From Rhodanobacter sp. (GTDB lineage: Bacteria > Pseudomonadota > Gammaproteobacteria > Xanthomonadales > Rhodanobacteraceae), in the NCBI GenBank assembly GCA_030148505.1, contig JASBTI010000041.1:124001-188000 (forward strand): DNA of 64,000 nucleotides, given 5' to 3'. How positions within the stretch are numbered: the stretch's first letter is position 1; the number at the start of each line of letters is the position of its first letter. The notes below the pieces were generated by a model. It saw nothing but the letters and a program-made list of their open reading frames with translations, searched no databases and had not been told where the DNA came from. Both the position numbers and the translations under genes were made by a program. Below are positions 37,262 to 48,486 of this stretch, one piece after another.

Positions 37262-38818
37262 TCAGTGCAGCTCGACAACAACCAGGCCCTGTGGCGGGAC
37301 AGTGATCTCGAATCTGCCGTTGTGCACCGTCATCGTTTTCGGCGCAGCCAGTTGGCCGGCGGTGCGCAGTTGCTTGATCTGCTTGCGGCTGGGAAAGTCG
37401 GGGCGGCCCATCCGGTTGAACAGCGCCACGGCATTGCCGTGCTGGCGGTCGAGGCGCCATAGGGTGGCATGGGCGCTGGCGGCCAGGTGCTTGACGTCGA
37501 TGTCGAAATGCTTCGGTTTGCCTTCGGGCTTGCCTGCCGTGTAGCTCGCGGTCTTGCCGACAGGCGGAGCATAGTTCCACAACGCCATGACTACGCGGCC
37601 GTCCTCCCGCCTAGTGACCAGGGCCGAGTCGGCGCGTGTTTTCAGCAAGCGGTCGCCGAGCTTGTGCAGCATGGCGAAGGCATTGAAGGAGGGTTTGTCG
37701 ATGCGGTCGGCGGCGATCAGGCCGAAGCCACCGTAGAACGGATTTCGCACCACGCCCTGTTCCTCGAACACATCGGAGAACGACCAGTAGCTCATGATCT
37801 GCACTTTGCCGGCGCACTCGCGGATAGTGTTGGCTATCCACGGCCCCATGAATACCGTGTCGGTAACGTTCGGCAGGTTGGCATAGCTGGCGTTGTATTC
37901 ACTGAAAATCAGCGGCAGCTTCGGATAGGAGGACGCGACGATCTCCTTGTGCACCTTGTCCACCGTGCGGCATACCATGTCGCGGCGGGGAATGTTTTCA
38001 TCGGTGTGGAAGACGTTCTTCGCGGTGTCGTCGCCATAAACATGGGTGCTGACGAAATCAACAGGTACGTTGTCCTTTTTGGCATGTGCCAGGAAAGCGC
38101 TGGCCCATGCTCCTTGTGCAGTACTCGGCCCACCTACCCGCAAGCGCGCGCTGACAGCCTTGAGCGCCCGCGCCGTGTGGTCGTACAAGGTGAAGTAGGT
38201 GGACTGGGCGGGCCGGCCGGCCCAGAACCCGATGTTGGGTTCGTTCCATACCTCGAAATACCAGCTGGCCACTTCATTGATGCCGTAGCGTGCCACCAGA
38301 TGTCTGGCGAATGCGGTGATCATCGCATCCCATTCGACGTAGCTTTTCGGCGGGGCGATGTTGGGGTGATACCAGAATTCCTGCAACGCCTTCGGATCGG
38401 AGCTCAGCGCCGGTGGCATGAAACTCAGTTCGACAAAGGGCTTGACCCCGTGTGCCAGCAGGCCGTCGTAGATCTGGTCGATATAGGAAAAGTTGTAGCT
38501 GATCTTGCCATCGGCGCCGCGTTTCACCAGGCCGACGTCATGATCGAAGATGCCGTGAAAGCGGATATAGCCAAAACCAGTAACCCGGTGGACTGCATCG
38601 ATATCCTTGCGATAGTCGTCGCGCAGCGAAAGCGAGGCCCGTCCCGAACCGAACATCTGTTCCCAGAAATGTGGGAATGGCGTGCCTCGTGCACTGGCAT
38701 CTACCCGAATTTGCACGGTGTTACGGGAGGCAGCTTTGGCTTGGAGGTTGCCGCAAGCCAATAGCGTCGCGAAGCAGATGCCGAAGGCAAGGTATTTGAT
38801 AGATCGCAAAGAGGTCAT
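37262..38818 (-). CDS. GH39 glycoside hydrolase (beta-xylosidase-like), probable lipoprotein
   Basis: A 518-residue (beta/alpha)8-barrel retaining glycosidase of family GH39, which contains beta-xylosidases and alpha-L-iduronidases; the substrate is not certain. The acid/base Glu193 is in YFEVWNEPNIGFW and the nucleophile Glu307 in PLIFSEYNASY. A beta-sandwich C-terminal domain follows. The N-terminus (MTSLRSIKYLAFGIC to LLACGN) fits a lipobox with Cys22, so it is probably lipid-anchored; a plain signal peptide cut at LQAKA is the alternative. The start at 38818 is preferred over 38872. A perfect 18-bp operator-like palindrome lies upstream. Confidence 0.87.
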   Translation of the reverse strand: MTSLRSIKYLAFGICFATLLACGNLQAKAASRNTVQIRVDASARGTPFPHFWEQMFGSGRASLSLRDDYRKDIDAVHRVTGFGYIRFHGIFDHDVGLVKRGADGKISYNFSYIDQIYDGLLAHGVKPFVELSFMPPALSSDPKALQEFWYHPNIAPPKSYVEWDAMITAFARHLVARYGINEVASWYFEVWNEPNIGFWAGRPAQSTYFTLYDHTARALKAVSARLRVGGPSTAQGAWASAFLAHAKKDNVPVDFVSTHVYGDDTAKNVFHTDENIPRRDMVCRTVDKVHKEIVASSYPKLPLIFSEYNASYANLPNVTDTVFMGPWIANTIRECAGKVQIMSYWSFSDVFEEQGVVRNPFYGGFGLIAADRIDKPSFNAFAMLHKLGDRLLKTRADSALVTRREDGRVVMALWNYAPPVGKTASYTAGKPEGKPKHFDIDVKHLAASAHATLWRLDRQHGNAVALFNRMGRPDFPSRKQIKQLRTAGQLAAPKTMTVHNGRFEITVPPQGLVVVELH

Positions 38819-38879
38819 CGCAGGTCCGTTCTGTTCATGCGGGTGCGGTGAGGATCGGCCACCCGTGCGCAAACAACAT

Positions 38880-38897
38880 GATGTAAACGTTTACATC
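38880..38897. promoter_or_regulatory. Perfect 18-bp CG-centred palindrome, LacI-type operator upstream of GH39
   Basis: GATGTAAACGTTTACATC is identical to its reverse complement and centred on CG, the form bound by LacI/GalR-family repressors. It is 62-79 bases upstream of the GH39 start codon. Its sequence differs from the repeated operator of the amylolytic genes, implying a different regulator. Confidence 0.75.
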
Positions 38898-38986
38898 CTG
38901 CCTCAGTTTCCTACAGTCGAAATCATGCGTCCAGTGACCGCGAGCAGACTTTGACCCATAAATAGCGTTTCCGCTCGGAAGAAAAC

Positions 38987-39050
38987 GGTGGCGACTTCAA
39001 TTCGACCAGGCCGTGGGCTGACCCGGCCTGCTGCGAACGAAATCGCCACC
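38987..39050 (-). terminator. Branched inverted repeat after the amylolytic operon
   Basis: GGTGGCGA (38987-38994) pairs with TCGCCACC (39043-39050), enclosing a second stem CAGGCC/GGCCTG (39007-39012 with 39025-39030). It starts 11 bases past the stop of the last amylolytic gene. CGTTTTC follows on the minus strand, so termination is plausible but weakly supported. Confidence 0.45.
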
Positions 39051-39061
39051 ACCGGTATGGC

Positions 39062-41086
<2,025 letters not shown>

Positions 41087-41165
41087 TCAACGTCCCTCCC
41101 TACGGTGAAAATGGGGCGGGATCACGTGTGAGCTCCCACCCGGCGATGTTGCTGGATGAAACGAA

Positions 41166-43529
41166 CTACGGTGACAAGGCGAGTTTGATGTTCTTCGTCT
41201 GAGCCGCCGCCACACGCACATAGGTAACTGGGCCGAAGCGGTCACGACCGGTGGTCCAGCCCTCCCCCTGGCCTCCACGCAGGGCCGCCAGATCGCGGAA
41301 CGAGGCCAATGCTTTGCCATTGCAGCGCACCGCCCGCGCGTCGCTGCCATGAATTTTCAACAGATAGAACGCCAGTTGTGGTTTGAAACTTCCCCGGGGT
41401 TTGTCGGTGACGAACTGCACGTTCTGGCCGTGCCGTTGCGTGCTTAGCGTCTGCAGAAAATAGCTGCCCTGTTCATATGCATAGGTGCGGCCATCGTCAT
41501 CGTAGTAGTCGAAGCTGCTGCGGCTTCCGGCGGGGAATACTTCCACCGTTACCTCGGTCAGCGGCTTCTCGCCGACGTAGTCCATCGGGGGTTGCATCGG
41601 GATGATTGCGCCCGCGCGGATGTACAGCGGGATGTCGCTCCAGTCTTGCGCATCCACCGTGTGCACAATGGCGTGGCCACCGGTATAGCGTTTGCCGCTG
41701 AACCAGTCAGTCCATTCGCCAGCAGGCAGGTAGACGTGTTTTTCCTTCTGGCCCTGCTTTACCACCGGCGCCACCAGCAGGTACTTGCCGAACATCCAGG
41801 CATCGCTGTCGTTGCGCACCCTCGGATCGTGTGGCCAGTCGAACAGCAGTGGACGCACCAGACCAACGCCGCTGACATGGCGCTGGTATTCATAGCTGTA
41901 GATATAGGGGATCAGCGCATAGCGCAGACGGATCGCGGCGGTGGCAGCCTTTTCGGCTATCGGGCCGTATACCCATGGCTGGCGTTTCTCATCGAAGGTG
42001 CCATGGACGCGGAAGATCGGCGTGAATGCACCGAATTGGATCCAGCGTGCGTAGTTCTCGTTCGAAGGATGACCTTTGAAGCCGCCGCCATCCATACCCC
42101 ATTGCATCGCGCCGACATTGATCGCACTGAGCATGCGTACGCGTTGTGCGGCCATGCTGTCGAAGCCCGTGGCAATGTCGCCCGACCACAAGCCGTAGGC
42201 GTAGCGCTGGGCACCGAGATAGAAGTCACGATTGATCGACCAGACGCGTAGGGTACTGGCGGCACGCTGGGCGTCATACAGCGAGCGCTCCATGTTCATG
42301 AACTGGGTGTTGTCGCCGGTTTCGTCGGCCTCGTCGTTCCACCACCCGACAATGCCTTTGTCGAAGGCATATTTCATCGCCAGATGCCCAAACCAGACGC
42401 GCGCCGCGGGTTTGTCGAAGTCGAGATCCCTGACCAGCTTGTGGGAGAAGTAGTCCTTGCTGGCCTTCTCGCCCGGCATCCACAGATCATGCGCCGTGGC
42501 ATAGCGGCCCTCGACCGTATCGACGTGCAGGCGGGGTTTCATGATGCCGGTCAGCTGGATGCCCTTGGCATCGAGCATGCGCTTCAGTTTGCCGCTGGGA
42601 CCGGCGGGAAATTTCACCGGATTCCAGCGGAACTCACCGTAGTTGTCGTCGCCCCAGGCCTTCCAGTCGAAATCGAGGGTGAAGTTGTCGATCGGGATGT
42701 GTTTGGCCCGGTAGGTGTCGACGATCTGCAGCAGTTCTTTCTGGTCGATACCCCATTGGCTGTTGGTGAATCCCATCGCCCACTTTGGGAATAGCGGGGT
42801 GTGGCCGCTGACCCTGGCCAGGTCACCGAAGATCCGCGCGGGCTTGCCCACGAACACATAGAGATCCAGGTCTTTTTTTGAGCTCTTGCTGACGCGAATC
42901 TGTTGCTTGCCGAGAACAAAGTTGGCGCCATCGGTATCGACCATGACGCCGTAGCCGGCGGTGCTCCACACGAACGGCGCGCCGGCGTGACCCTGGGCAC
43001 CGGCCTTGGCCACGATGTCACCGCTGCGCAGCAGGCCGGCCGATGCCTTCTCAGTGGCGTTGTAGCCGCGCAGGCCATAGATCGCATCATCGGCTGCATG
43101 GTGCAGGGAGACCTGGCCCTGCGCTAGTGGCGCCAGATCGAGTTTCAGCAAAAGCTTGTGTCGGGCATCCTCAATCGACAATTGCGAAGTGCCCTTGTTC
43201 CAGCGCACCGACAGCTGTCCCGTCGTCACAGTCAACCCGGCGGCTTCGCGGGCGACCCGCGCTTGCTCGAACACCGGCCAGCTTGCATGGGGGTCGATAA
43301 CCAGGCTCGGCGGACTGACCTCGCCGCCCGGCAGGTAGTGAACGTGCACGATACCGGGTGCGATTGCCGTGACATCGATGTGGTCGCGGCCCCGGGTGAT
43401 GGCAAATCCGGCTGGCTGGACCGTGGCGACGCCGTGTTCGGGTTGCGCAGTCGCCGGGCAAGCGGGCGCCAGCGCCAGGCCCAGCGCGAGCAGGGTGGTG
43501 ACGCTTCCTTTGCGGATGATGGATGTCAT
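41166..43529 (-). CDS. Secreted GH31 alpha-glucosidase or alpha-transglucosylase
   Basis: A 787-residue GH31 enzyme with a signal peptide (cleavage near CPATAQPEHG), so periplasmic or outer-membrane associated. It has an N-terminal beta-sandwich and a barrel with FPKWAMGFTNSQWG. The nucleophile Asp399 lies in GIVGWWNDEADE and the acid/base Asp451 in YGLWSGDIATGF; AMQWGMDGGGF supplies a substrate-binding Asp, and beta domains follow. The WWNDE form differs from the classical WxDMNE, so transglycosylation or an unusual linkage preference is possible. The start (43529) has AAGGAA upstream. It lies 37 bases after the upstream GH13 gene and 79 before the next. Confidence 0.92.
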   Translation of the reverse strand: MTSIIRKGSVTTLLALGLALAPACPATAQPEHGVATVQPAGFAITRGRDHIDVTAIAPGIVHVHYLPGGEVSPPSLVIDPHASWPVFEQARVAREAAGLTVTTGQLSVRWNKGTSQLSIEDARHKLLLKLDLAPLAQGQVSLHHAADDAIYGLRGYNATEKASAGLLRSGDIVAKAGAQGHAGAPFVWSTAGYGVMVDTDGANFVLGKQQIRVSKSSKKDLDLYVFVGKPARIFGDLARVSGHTPLFPKWAMGFTNSQWGIDQKELLQIVDTYRAKHIPIDNFTLDFDWKAWGDDNYGEFRWNPVKFPAGPSGKLKRMLDAKGIQLTGIMKPRLHVDTVEGRYATAHDLWMPGEKASKDYFSHKLVRDLDFDKPAARVWFGHLAMKYAFDKGIVGWWNDEADETGDNTQFMNMERSLYDAQRAASTLRVWSINRDFYLGAQRYAYGLWSGDIATGFDSMAAQRVRMLSAINVGAMQWGMDGGGFKGHPSNENYARWIQFGAFTPIFRVHGTFDEKRQPWVYGPIAEKAATAAIRLRYALIPYIYSYEYQRHVSGVGLVRPLLFDWPHDPRVRNDSDAWMFGKYLLVAPVVKQGQKEKHVYLPAGEWTDWFSGKRYTGGHAIVHTVDAQDWSDIPLYIRAGAIIPMQPPMDYVGEKPLTEVTVEVFPAGSRSSFDYYDDDGRTYAYEQGSYFLQTLSTQRHGQNVQFVTDKPRGSFKPQLAFYLLKIHGSDARAVRCNGKALASFRDLAALRGGQGEGWTTGRDRFGPVTYVRVAAAQTKNIKLALSP

Positions 43530-43566
43530 TGGATCATTTCCTTCTGGTAGATGTGGCATCCGGGTG

Positions 43567-45195
43567 TCACTGCAGGACCACACTGGTATATGCCGGAAGG
43601 TTCAGACTCCCGTGCTTGAATGTGACGCCGGCCTTGCTATGCAGCACCACGACATCGAAGTGACGTCCATCAAGGTCATCGATGCGCGTTGTTTGCGGCG
43701 TGGACGAAAGGTTGTGGATTACCAGCAGGTGACTGCTGGCGTCGTCCAGTCGGTAGGCCAGCAGATGGTCGCTGCTCAGCGATACGGCGTGGATGCGGCC
43801 GTCGCGCAATGCCGGCAATTGGCTGCGCCAGCTGATCAGCATGCGGTAGAAGTGCAGCAGCGAGTCGGGATTCACCTGTTCGGCCGCTACCGAGATGTCG
43901 CCGGCTTGATGTGAGGTGGAAGCCTTCCAGCGTGCTTCGCCGGGCGCGTCGGGTGAGCGATCCCAGCGCATCGGTTCGCGCAGATCGGGGTCGGGTTTGT
44001 GGCCGAGAACGCCAAGCTCTTCACCGTAATAGATGAAGGGGCGCCCGGGCAGGGTCAACAGCATTGCCGCCGCCATGCGCATGTGCTGAAGATTGCCGTC
44101 GAGCTGGCTTAGCACCCGGTTCTGGTCGTGATTGGAGAGGAAGGTCGCGTCGATAAAATGATCGCCCGATGCTGCCCGGTAGGCAGCACGTGATCGGGAG
44201 AGGGTGGCGGCTATCGGCAGTACTTTTTCCTGTCGGGCGCTGTCGATCAGTTGTGTGGCCAGCGGGAAGTTGAATACCGAATCGAGCGGTTTCAGATACG
44301 GCGCAAGCAGCGCATCGGGGTGGGCGGCGGCCGCGGGTGGCACGGTCACCTCTCCCACCACGTAAGCATGCCGGTTGATGGCGTCCAGCCCATGGCGAAA
44401 AGCCGACCACCAGGCCACATTCTTGCGCAGCGTCGATGGCTTGCCGTCATCCGACGCGAGGTTGTCGTAGATGTGCCGGGCCGCATCCAGACGGAAACCG
44501 TCAACACCTTTCTTCAGCCAGAACTGCCCGACCTTGATCATCTCCCGACGAACTGCCGGATCGTCGTAGTTGAGATCCGGCATGTTGCGACCAAAGACCC
44601 CGAGGTAATAGGGACTGCCCGCCGCCGGCTTGCCGTCAGCCGACACGACGGCCGCATGCCAGGCCGGTCCTCCCGCAGCGCTGATCGCATGCAGGTCGGT
44701 CTTCGGTCCGGCCCACGTATACCAGTCGTGGTAGCGGCTGTGCGGATTCTGCGCGGCCTTGAACCACGGCGCCTGGCTGCTGGTGTGGTTGATCACCAGG
44801 TCCATGATGACCTTGATGCCGCGCTTGTGTGCCTCGCGCAGCAGGCGTTGGAAATCAGCCATCGTGCCGTATTGCGGGTTGATGCCGTAGTAATTGCTGA
44901 CGTCGTAGCCGTGATAGCTGGGCGAAGGATTGATCGGCATCAGCCAGATGCCGCTGATACCCAGCGATTTCAGATAGTCGAGCTTGGCGGTGACGCCATT
45001 GAGGTCGCCGATACCGTCGCCGTTGGTGTCGTACCAGCTGCGCACGAAAATCTCGTACCAGACACCCGAGGAAGTGGACTTATGCGTCGTCGTGGCCTGG
45101 GCCGGGGAAGTTCGCCCATGCGCCACGGAGAGCATGCCCGCCGTCAGCAGCGCGGCAACCAGGATGATCGTGACAATACGTGAATGACGGATCAC
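43567..45195 (-). CDS. Secreted GH13 alpha-amylase/alpha-glucosidase, first gene of the amylolytic operon
   Basis: A 542-residue secreted GH13 enzyme acting on starch or maltodextrin. I chose the GTG at 45195: GGAG lies six bases upstream and it gives a clean signal peptide (IRHSRIVTIILVAALLTAG to SVAHG). In-frame ATGs at 45246 and 45285 would add hydrophilic residues in front. The barrel begins VWYEIFVRSWYDTNGDGIGD. The catalytic residues are Asp237 (GFRLDAARHI), Glu282 (YVVGEVTVP) and Asp357 (FLSNHDQNR). It has a C-terminal beta domain. The 16-bp shared operator lies about 140 bases upstream. Confidence 0.92.
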   Translation of the reverse strand: MIRHSRIVTIILVAALLTAGMLSVAHGRTSPAQATTTHKSTSSGVWYEIFVRSWYDTNGDGIGDLNGVTAKLDYLKSLGISGIWLMPINPSPSYHGYDVSNYYGINPQYGTMADFQRLLREAHKRGIKVIMDLVINHTSSQAPWFKAAQNPHSRYHDWYTWAGPKTDLHAISAAGGPAWHAAVVSADGKPAAGSPYYLGVFGRNMPDLNYDDPAVRREMIKVGQFWLKKGVDGFRLDAARHIYDNLASDDGKPSTLRKNVAWWSAFRHGLDAINRHAYVVGEVTVPPAAAAHPDALLAPYLKPLDSVFNFPLATQLIDSARQEKVLPIAATLSRSRAAYRAASGDHFIDATFLSNHDQNRVLSQLDGNLQHMRMAAAMLLTLPGRPFIYYGEELGVLGHKPDPDLREPMRWDRSPDAPGEARWKASTSHQAGDISVAAEQVNPDSLLHFYRMLISWRSQLPALRDGRIHAVSLSSDHLLAYRLDDASSHLLVIHNLSSTPQTTRIDDLDGRHFDVVVLHSKAGVTFKHGSLNLPAYTSVVLQ

Positions 45196-45334
45196 CAGCA
45201 GCTCCAGTGGGGGCAGGAAAGGATCGGAAGTGACAACCGGATTCATGCGGTTTGCCGCCGCCGCGCGACAGGTACGTGGCCGCATTTCGATACCTGATCC
45301 ATGGTAGGTCGGTGTCGTCGTCGACGGACCCCAT

Positions 45335-45350
45335 CTGCATACGTATTCAT
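45335..45350. promoter_or_regulatory. Shared 16-bp operator, copy A (amylolytic operon / antiporter)
   Basis: CTGCATACGTATTCAT, a CG-centred near-palindrome (core ATACGTAT), lies between the divergent amylolytic operon and the antiporter gene. The identical 16-mer occurs at 56525-56540 and, inverted, at 56781-56796. The rest of 45196-45451 shows no other gene. Confidence 0.8.
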
Positions 45351-45451
45351 CGCGCGGCGACGCAGTTTTTCATGCTGCGATGCAAGATGATTTCAGCGCC
45401 AGCGCGGGTCGATCCGCTAGGCTGAGACCGCAGGTATGACCGGGGGAGGCA

Positions 45452-46729
45452 ATGAACAATACAGACAGCTTCCTGATCGCGATGACGCTCATCTTCAGCG
45501 TGCCCTATCTGATCTGGCGGCTCGCGCGTACCGACCACTACGCGCCGCTGGTAGTGGTGCAGATCCTCACTGGTATCCTGCTAGGCCCCGGCATGCTCGG
45601 TGCACTGTTTCCGCATTACTACGAAGCGGTATTCAGCCCCCCGGTAATCCAGGCACTCGATGGCGTGGCCTGGTGGGCGGTGATGCTGTTCGTATGGATC
45701 GCCGGGATCGAACTCGATTTCGGACAGGTGTGGGCACGCCGTCGCGAGTGCGGTCTCACCGCCGGGCTCGCGCTTGCCGTGCCGTTGCTGTTCGGTGGTC
45801 TCGCCGCCATCGGCCTGCTGGCGTGGCGCGACGAGTGGATCGGTGCGGCGGCGGCACCCTGGCAATTCACGCTTGGCGTAGGCATGGCATGTGCGGTGAC
45901 CGCGCTGCCGATCCTGATTCTGCTGATGGAAAAGCTCGACATCCTGCGTGCGCCACTGGGGCAGCGGGTCCTGCGCTACGCCAGCCTTGACGACGTGGCG
46001 ATCTGGGCGGTGCTGGCGGTGATCCTGCTTGACTGGGCGCGGATCGGAAGGCAGGCCGTGTTTCTGTTGTTGTTCGTATTCGCGGCGCGGCTGTTCCGCC
46101 GCTTGATGCGCCGGTTGGCCGAGAATGACCGCTGGTACATCGGGTTGATCTGGCTGGCCGCCTGCGGCCTTGCCGCCGATCGCGCGGGCCTGCATTTCAT
46201 GGTGGGCGCCTTTCTTGCCGGTGCGGTGATCGATCGCCAGTGGTTCGATCAGCCGCGCATGGACATGCTGCGTCGTCACGTGCTGCTGGTGGTGATGCCG
46301 GTGTTCTTCCTGTCTACCGGGCTGCGCACCAGCTGGGCGGTAGGCGGTAGCGCGGTCTTCATCGCCGCCGCGGTGTTGTTGCTGGCGGCGGTCGGCGGCA
46401 AGCTGCTCGGCGTGCAGCTTGCCGGGCGCCGGCTGGGCTGGGCGAAAGGCGAAGCCTGGGTCATCGGCTGGCTGCTGCAGACCAAGGCGTTGATCATGAT
46501 CATTTTCGTCAACATCCTGCTGGACCGGCATCTGATTACCGGTGCCACCTTCACCGCGCTGCTGCTGATGGCTGTCGCCAGCACCATGCTGACGGTGCCG
46601 ATGGTGGCGCCGTGGTTGCGCGGGCCTGTTCGTGCTGTTGCGCCGGACGCTGTCGCGCCGCTGATCGGCAGCGGGTGTGCGCAGGTACCGGAGGTTTCCC
46701 GGTCGTCCCATCGCGGGCATGACAAATGA
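45452..46729 (+). CDS. CPA2-family cation:proton antiporter
   Basis: An inner-membrane sodium/potassium:proton exchanger of the CPA2 family (425 residues, about 12-13 helices). Typical features are LTGILLGPGMLGALFP, MLFVWIAGIELDFGQVW, the helix-5 region ASLDDVAIWAVLAVIL with paired Asp, and HFMVGAFLAGAVID. It lacks the C-terminal RCK/TrkA-N domain of KefB/KefC. GGGAGG precedes the ATG. It is divergent from the amylolytic operon and shares its intergenic region with operator copy A; a role in that regulon is possible but unproven. Confidence 0.88.
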   Translation: MNNTDSFLIAMTLIFSVPYLIWRLARTDHYAPLVVVQILTGILLGPGMLGALFPHYYEAVFSPPVIQALDGVAWWAVMLFVWIAGIELDFGQVWARRRECGLTAGLALAVPLLFGGLAAIGLLAWRDEWIGAAAAPWQFTLGVGMACAVTALPILILLMEKLDILRAPLGQRVLRYASLDDVAIWAVLAVILLDWARIGRQAVFLLLFVFAARLFRRLMRRLAENDRWYIGLIWLAACGLAADRAGLHFMVGAFLAGAVIDRQWFDQPRMDMLRRHVLLVVMPVFFLSTGLRTSWAVGGSAVFIAAAVLLLAAVGGKLLGVQLAGRRLGWAKGEAWVIGWLLQTKALIMIIFVNILLDRHLITGATFTALLLMAVASTMLTVPMVAPWLRGPVRAVAPDAVAPLIGSGCAQVPEVSRSSHRGHDK

Positions 46730-46780
46730 CGAGCCGCGTGAAGTTATCCCGCTGGCGGGCACTTGCCGCCGCAGATTCCG

Positions 46781-46797
46781 CTGCATTTGCGATGCAG
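46781..46797. promoter_or_regulatory. 6-5-6 palindrome just upstream of halogenase 1
   Basis: CTGCAT-TTGCG-ATGCAG is a perfect 6-bp inverted repeat with a five-base centre, 22 bases before the halogenase start. Its CTGCAT half matches the first half of the shared operator, but the centre is different. It could be an operator or a hairpin near the ribosome site. Confidence 0.4.
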
Positions 46798-46819
46798 GCC
46801 GTCGACAGGGAAGATGTGA

Positions 46820-48361
46820 ATGAACAACCGCCATCGACACCATCGGAACCCGGATATGACTGACCGCCGCATTCGTCGCATCGTGATCGTGGGAGGAGGT
46901 ACCGCGGGCTGGATGACGGCAGCGGCGCTGGCCAATGCGCTGCAGGGCCACTGTCGGATCGAGCTGGTCGAATCGGAGGAGATCGGCAGCATCGGTGTCG
47001 GCGAGGCGACGATTCCGCCAATCAAGTACTTCAACCGCACGCTGGGTATCGACGAGAACGCGTTCCTGGCCGCCACCCACGGCACCTTCAAGCTCGGCAT
47101 CGAGTTCGTCGACTGGACCCGTGGCGGGCAACGCTACTTCCATCCGTTCGGCCAGTTCGGCACCGAGTTCGATGCGGTGCCGCTGCATCATTACTGGCTG
47201 CGCGAGCGCGAACGTGGCGACGACACGCCGCTGCAGGATTATGCGCTGGCCTGGGTGGCGGCCCGTGCCGGCAAGTTCGACTTGCCAGTGGCCGATCGCC
47301 GCCAGGTGCAGTCTTCCCTCGACTATGCCTATCACTTCGACGCCAGCCTGTACGCGCGTTTCCTGCGCACGTACGCCGAGCAGCGTGGCGTCCGGCGCAC
47401 CGAGGGCAAGGTGGTGGACGTCACCCTGCGCGGAGAGGACGGCTTCATCGAGAGCGTGACGCTGGATGGCGGCACGGTGCTCGAGGGCGACCTGTTCATC
47501 GACTGCTCGGGATTTCGCGGCGTGTTGATCGAGGGGGCGTTGGAGACCGGTTACGAGGACTGGCGCCATTGGTTGCCGTGCGACCGTGCGGTGGCGGTGG
47601 CCTGCACCCACGGCCGCGAGTTGACGCCTTACACGCGCTCTACTGCTCATGCGGCCGGTTGGCAGTGGCGTATCCCGCTGCAGCACCGGATGGGCAACGG
47701 CCACGTGTACTGCAGCCAGTTCATCGGCGACGACGAGGCTGCGGCGACCTTGTTGGCCAACCTGGAAGGCGAGCCGCTGGGTTCGCCGCGACAGTTGCGC
47801 TTCAGCACCGGACGGCGCAAACAGTTGTGGAACCGCAACTGCGTGGCCATCGGCCTGTCGGCCGGCTTCATGGAGCCACTGGAGTCGACCAGCATCCACC
47901 TGATCCAGACTGCCATCACCCGTCTGCTGGCGCTGTTTCCCGACCGCGATTTCGACCCCATCGGGACGCAGGAATACAACCGCCTCACGCATACCGAGTA
48001 CGAGCGCATCCGCGACTTTCTGATCCTGCACTACCACGCGGTGCAGCGCGACGAGCCGTTGTGGCGTCAGACCGCGACCATGGCAATTCCCGACACGCTG
48101 CGCTACAAGATCGAGCAATTCCGACGCGGTGGCCGGCTGGTAGCCGAGAGCATGGAGCTGTTCCAGAACGCCAACTGGCTGGCGGTGCTGGTAGGGCAGG
48201 AAGTATGGCCCGAGCGCTACCATCCGCTGACGGATATGCGCAGCCAGGTCGATGCAACCGGGCGTCTGCAGGGTATGCGCCGAGCGATCGAAGAGGCCGT
48301 TCGCAGCATGCCGACACACCGGCAATACATCGACCGGCATTGCCGGGCGCTTTCACGATGA
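46820..48361 (+). CDS. Flavin-dependent halogenase, tryptophan-halogenase type (copy 1)
   Basis: An FADH2-dependent halogenase family protein (513 residues) that would oxidise halide to hypohalous acid and halogenate an aromatic substrate, with a separate flavin reductase. The FAD motif GGGTAGW is at 25-31, the catalytic Lys91 in [10 protein letters not shown], the WxWxIP motif WQWRIP at 281-286 and the Glu355-Ser356 pair in [11 protein letters not shown]. All the key residues known from PrnA are present. The substrate is unknown; relatives lie beside TonB receptor genes in Xanthomonas, Caulobacter and marine bacteria. The ATG at 46820 has GGAAG six bases upstream. A paralogue lies at 51863-53374. 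Confidence 0.92.
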   Translation: MNNRHRHHRNPDMTDRRIRRIVIVGGGTAGWMTAAALANALQGHCRIELVESEEIGSIGVGEATIPPIKYFNRTLGIDENAFLAATHGTFKLGIEFVDWTRGGQRYFHPFGQFGTEFDAVPLHHYWLRERERGDDTPLQDYALAWVAARAGKFDLPVADRRQVQSSLDYAYHFDASLYARFLRTYAEQRGVRRTEGKVVDVTLRGEDGFIESVTLDGGTVLEGDLFIDCSGFRGVLIEGALETGYEDWRHWLPCDRAVAVACTHGRELTPYTRSTAHAAGWQWRIPLQHRMGNGHVYCSQFIGDDEAAATLLANLEGEPLGSPRQLRFSTGRRKQLWNRNCVAIGLSAGFMEPLESTSIHLIQTAITRLLALFPDRDFDPIGTQEYNRLTHTEYERIRDFLILHYHAVQRDEPLWRQTATMAIPDTLRYKIEQFRRGGRLVAESMELFQNANWLAVLVGQEVWPERYHPLTDMRSQVDATGRLQGMRRAIEEAVRSMPTHRQYIDRHCRALSR

Positions 48362-48438
48362 GCTGTTATCGGATGGGCTGACTGAGGAGGCTGGCAGGTC
48401 GTGCGCGAAGGTCGGTGGCTCGCGCGCCAGCCAGATGG

Positions 48439-48478
48439 CGGCGTGCCGACATCCCTCGGTGATCGAGGGTGCCGGCAC
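48439..48478. terminator. Hairpin between halogenase 1 and the beta-propeller gene
   Basis: GCGTGCCG (48439-48446) pairs with CGGCACGC (48471-48478), and CCCTCG with CGAGGG inside, giving a stem with a small internal bulge and a four-base loop between convergent genes. It has no U-run. Confidence 0.5.
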
Positions 48479-48486
48479 GCAGGCTC

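Noticed and set aside
45581..48340. Minus-strand frame of 919 codons opposite the antiporter and halogenase 1
   Set aside because: Composition is rich in His, Arg and Gln as expected of an antisense frame; the two plus-strand genes are clear.
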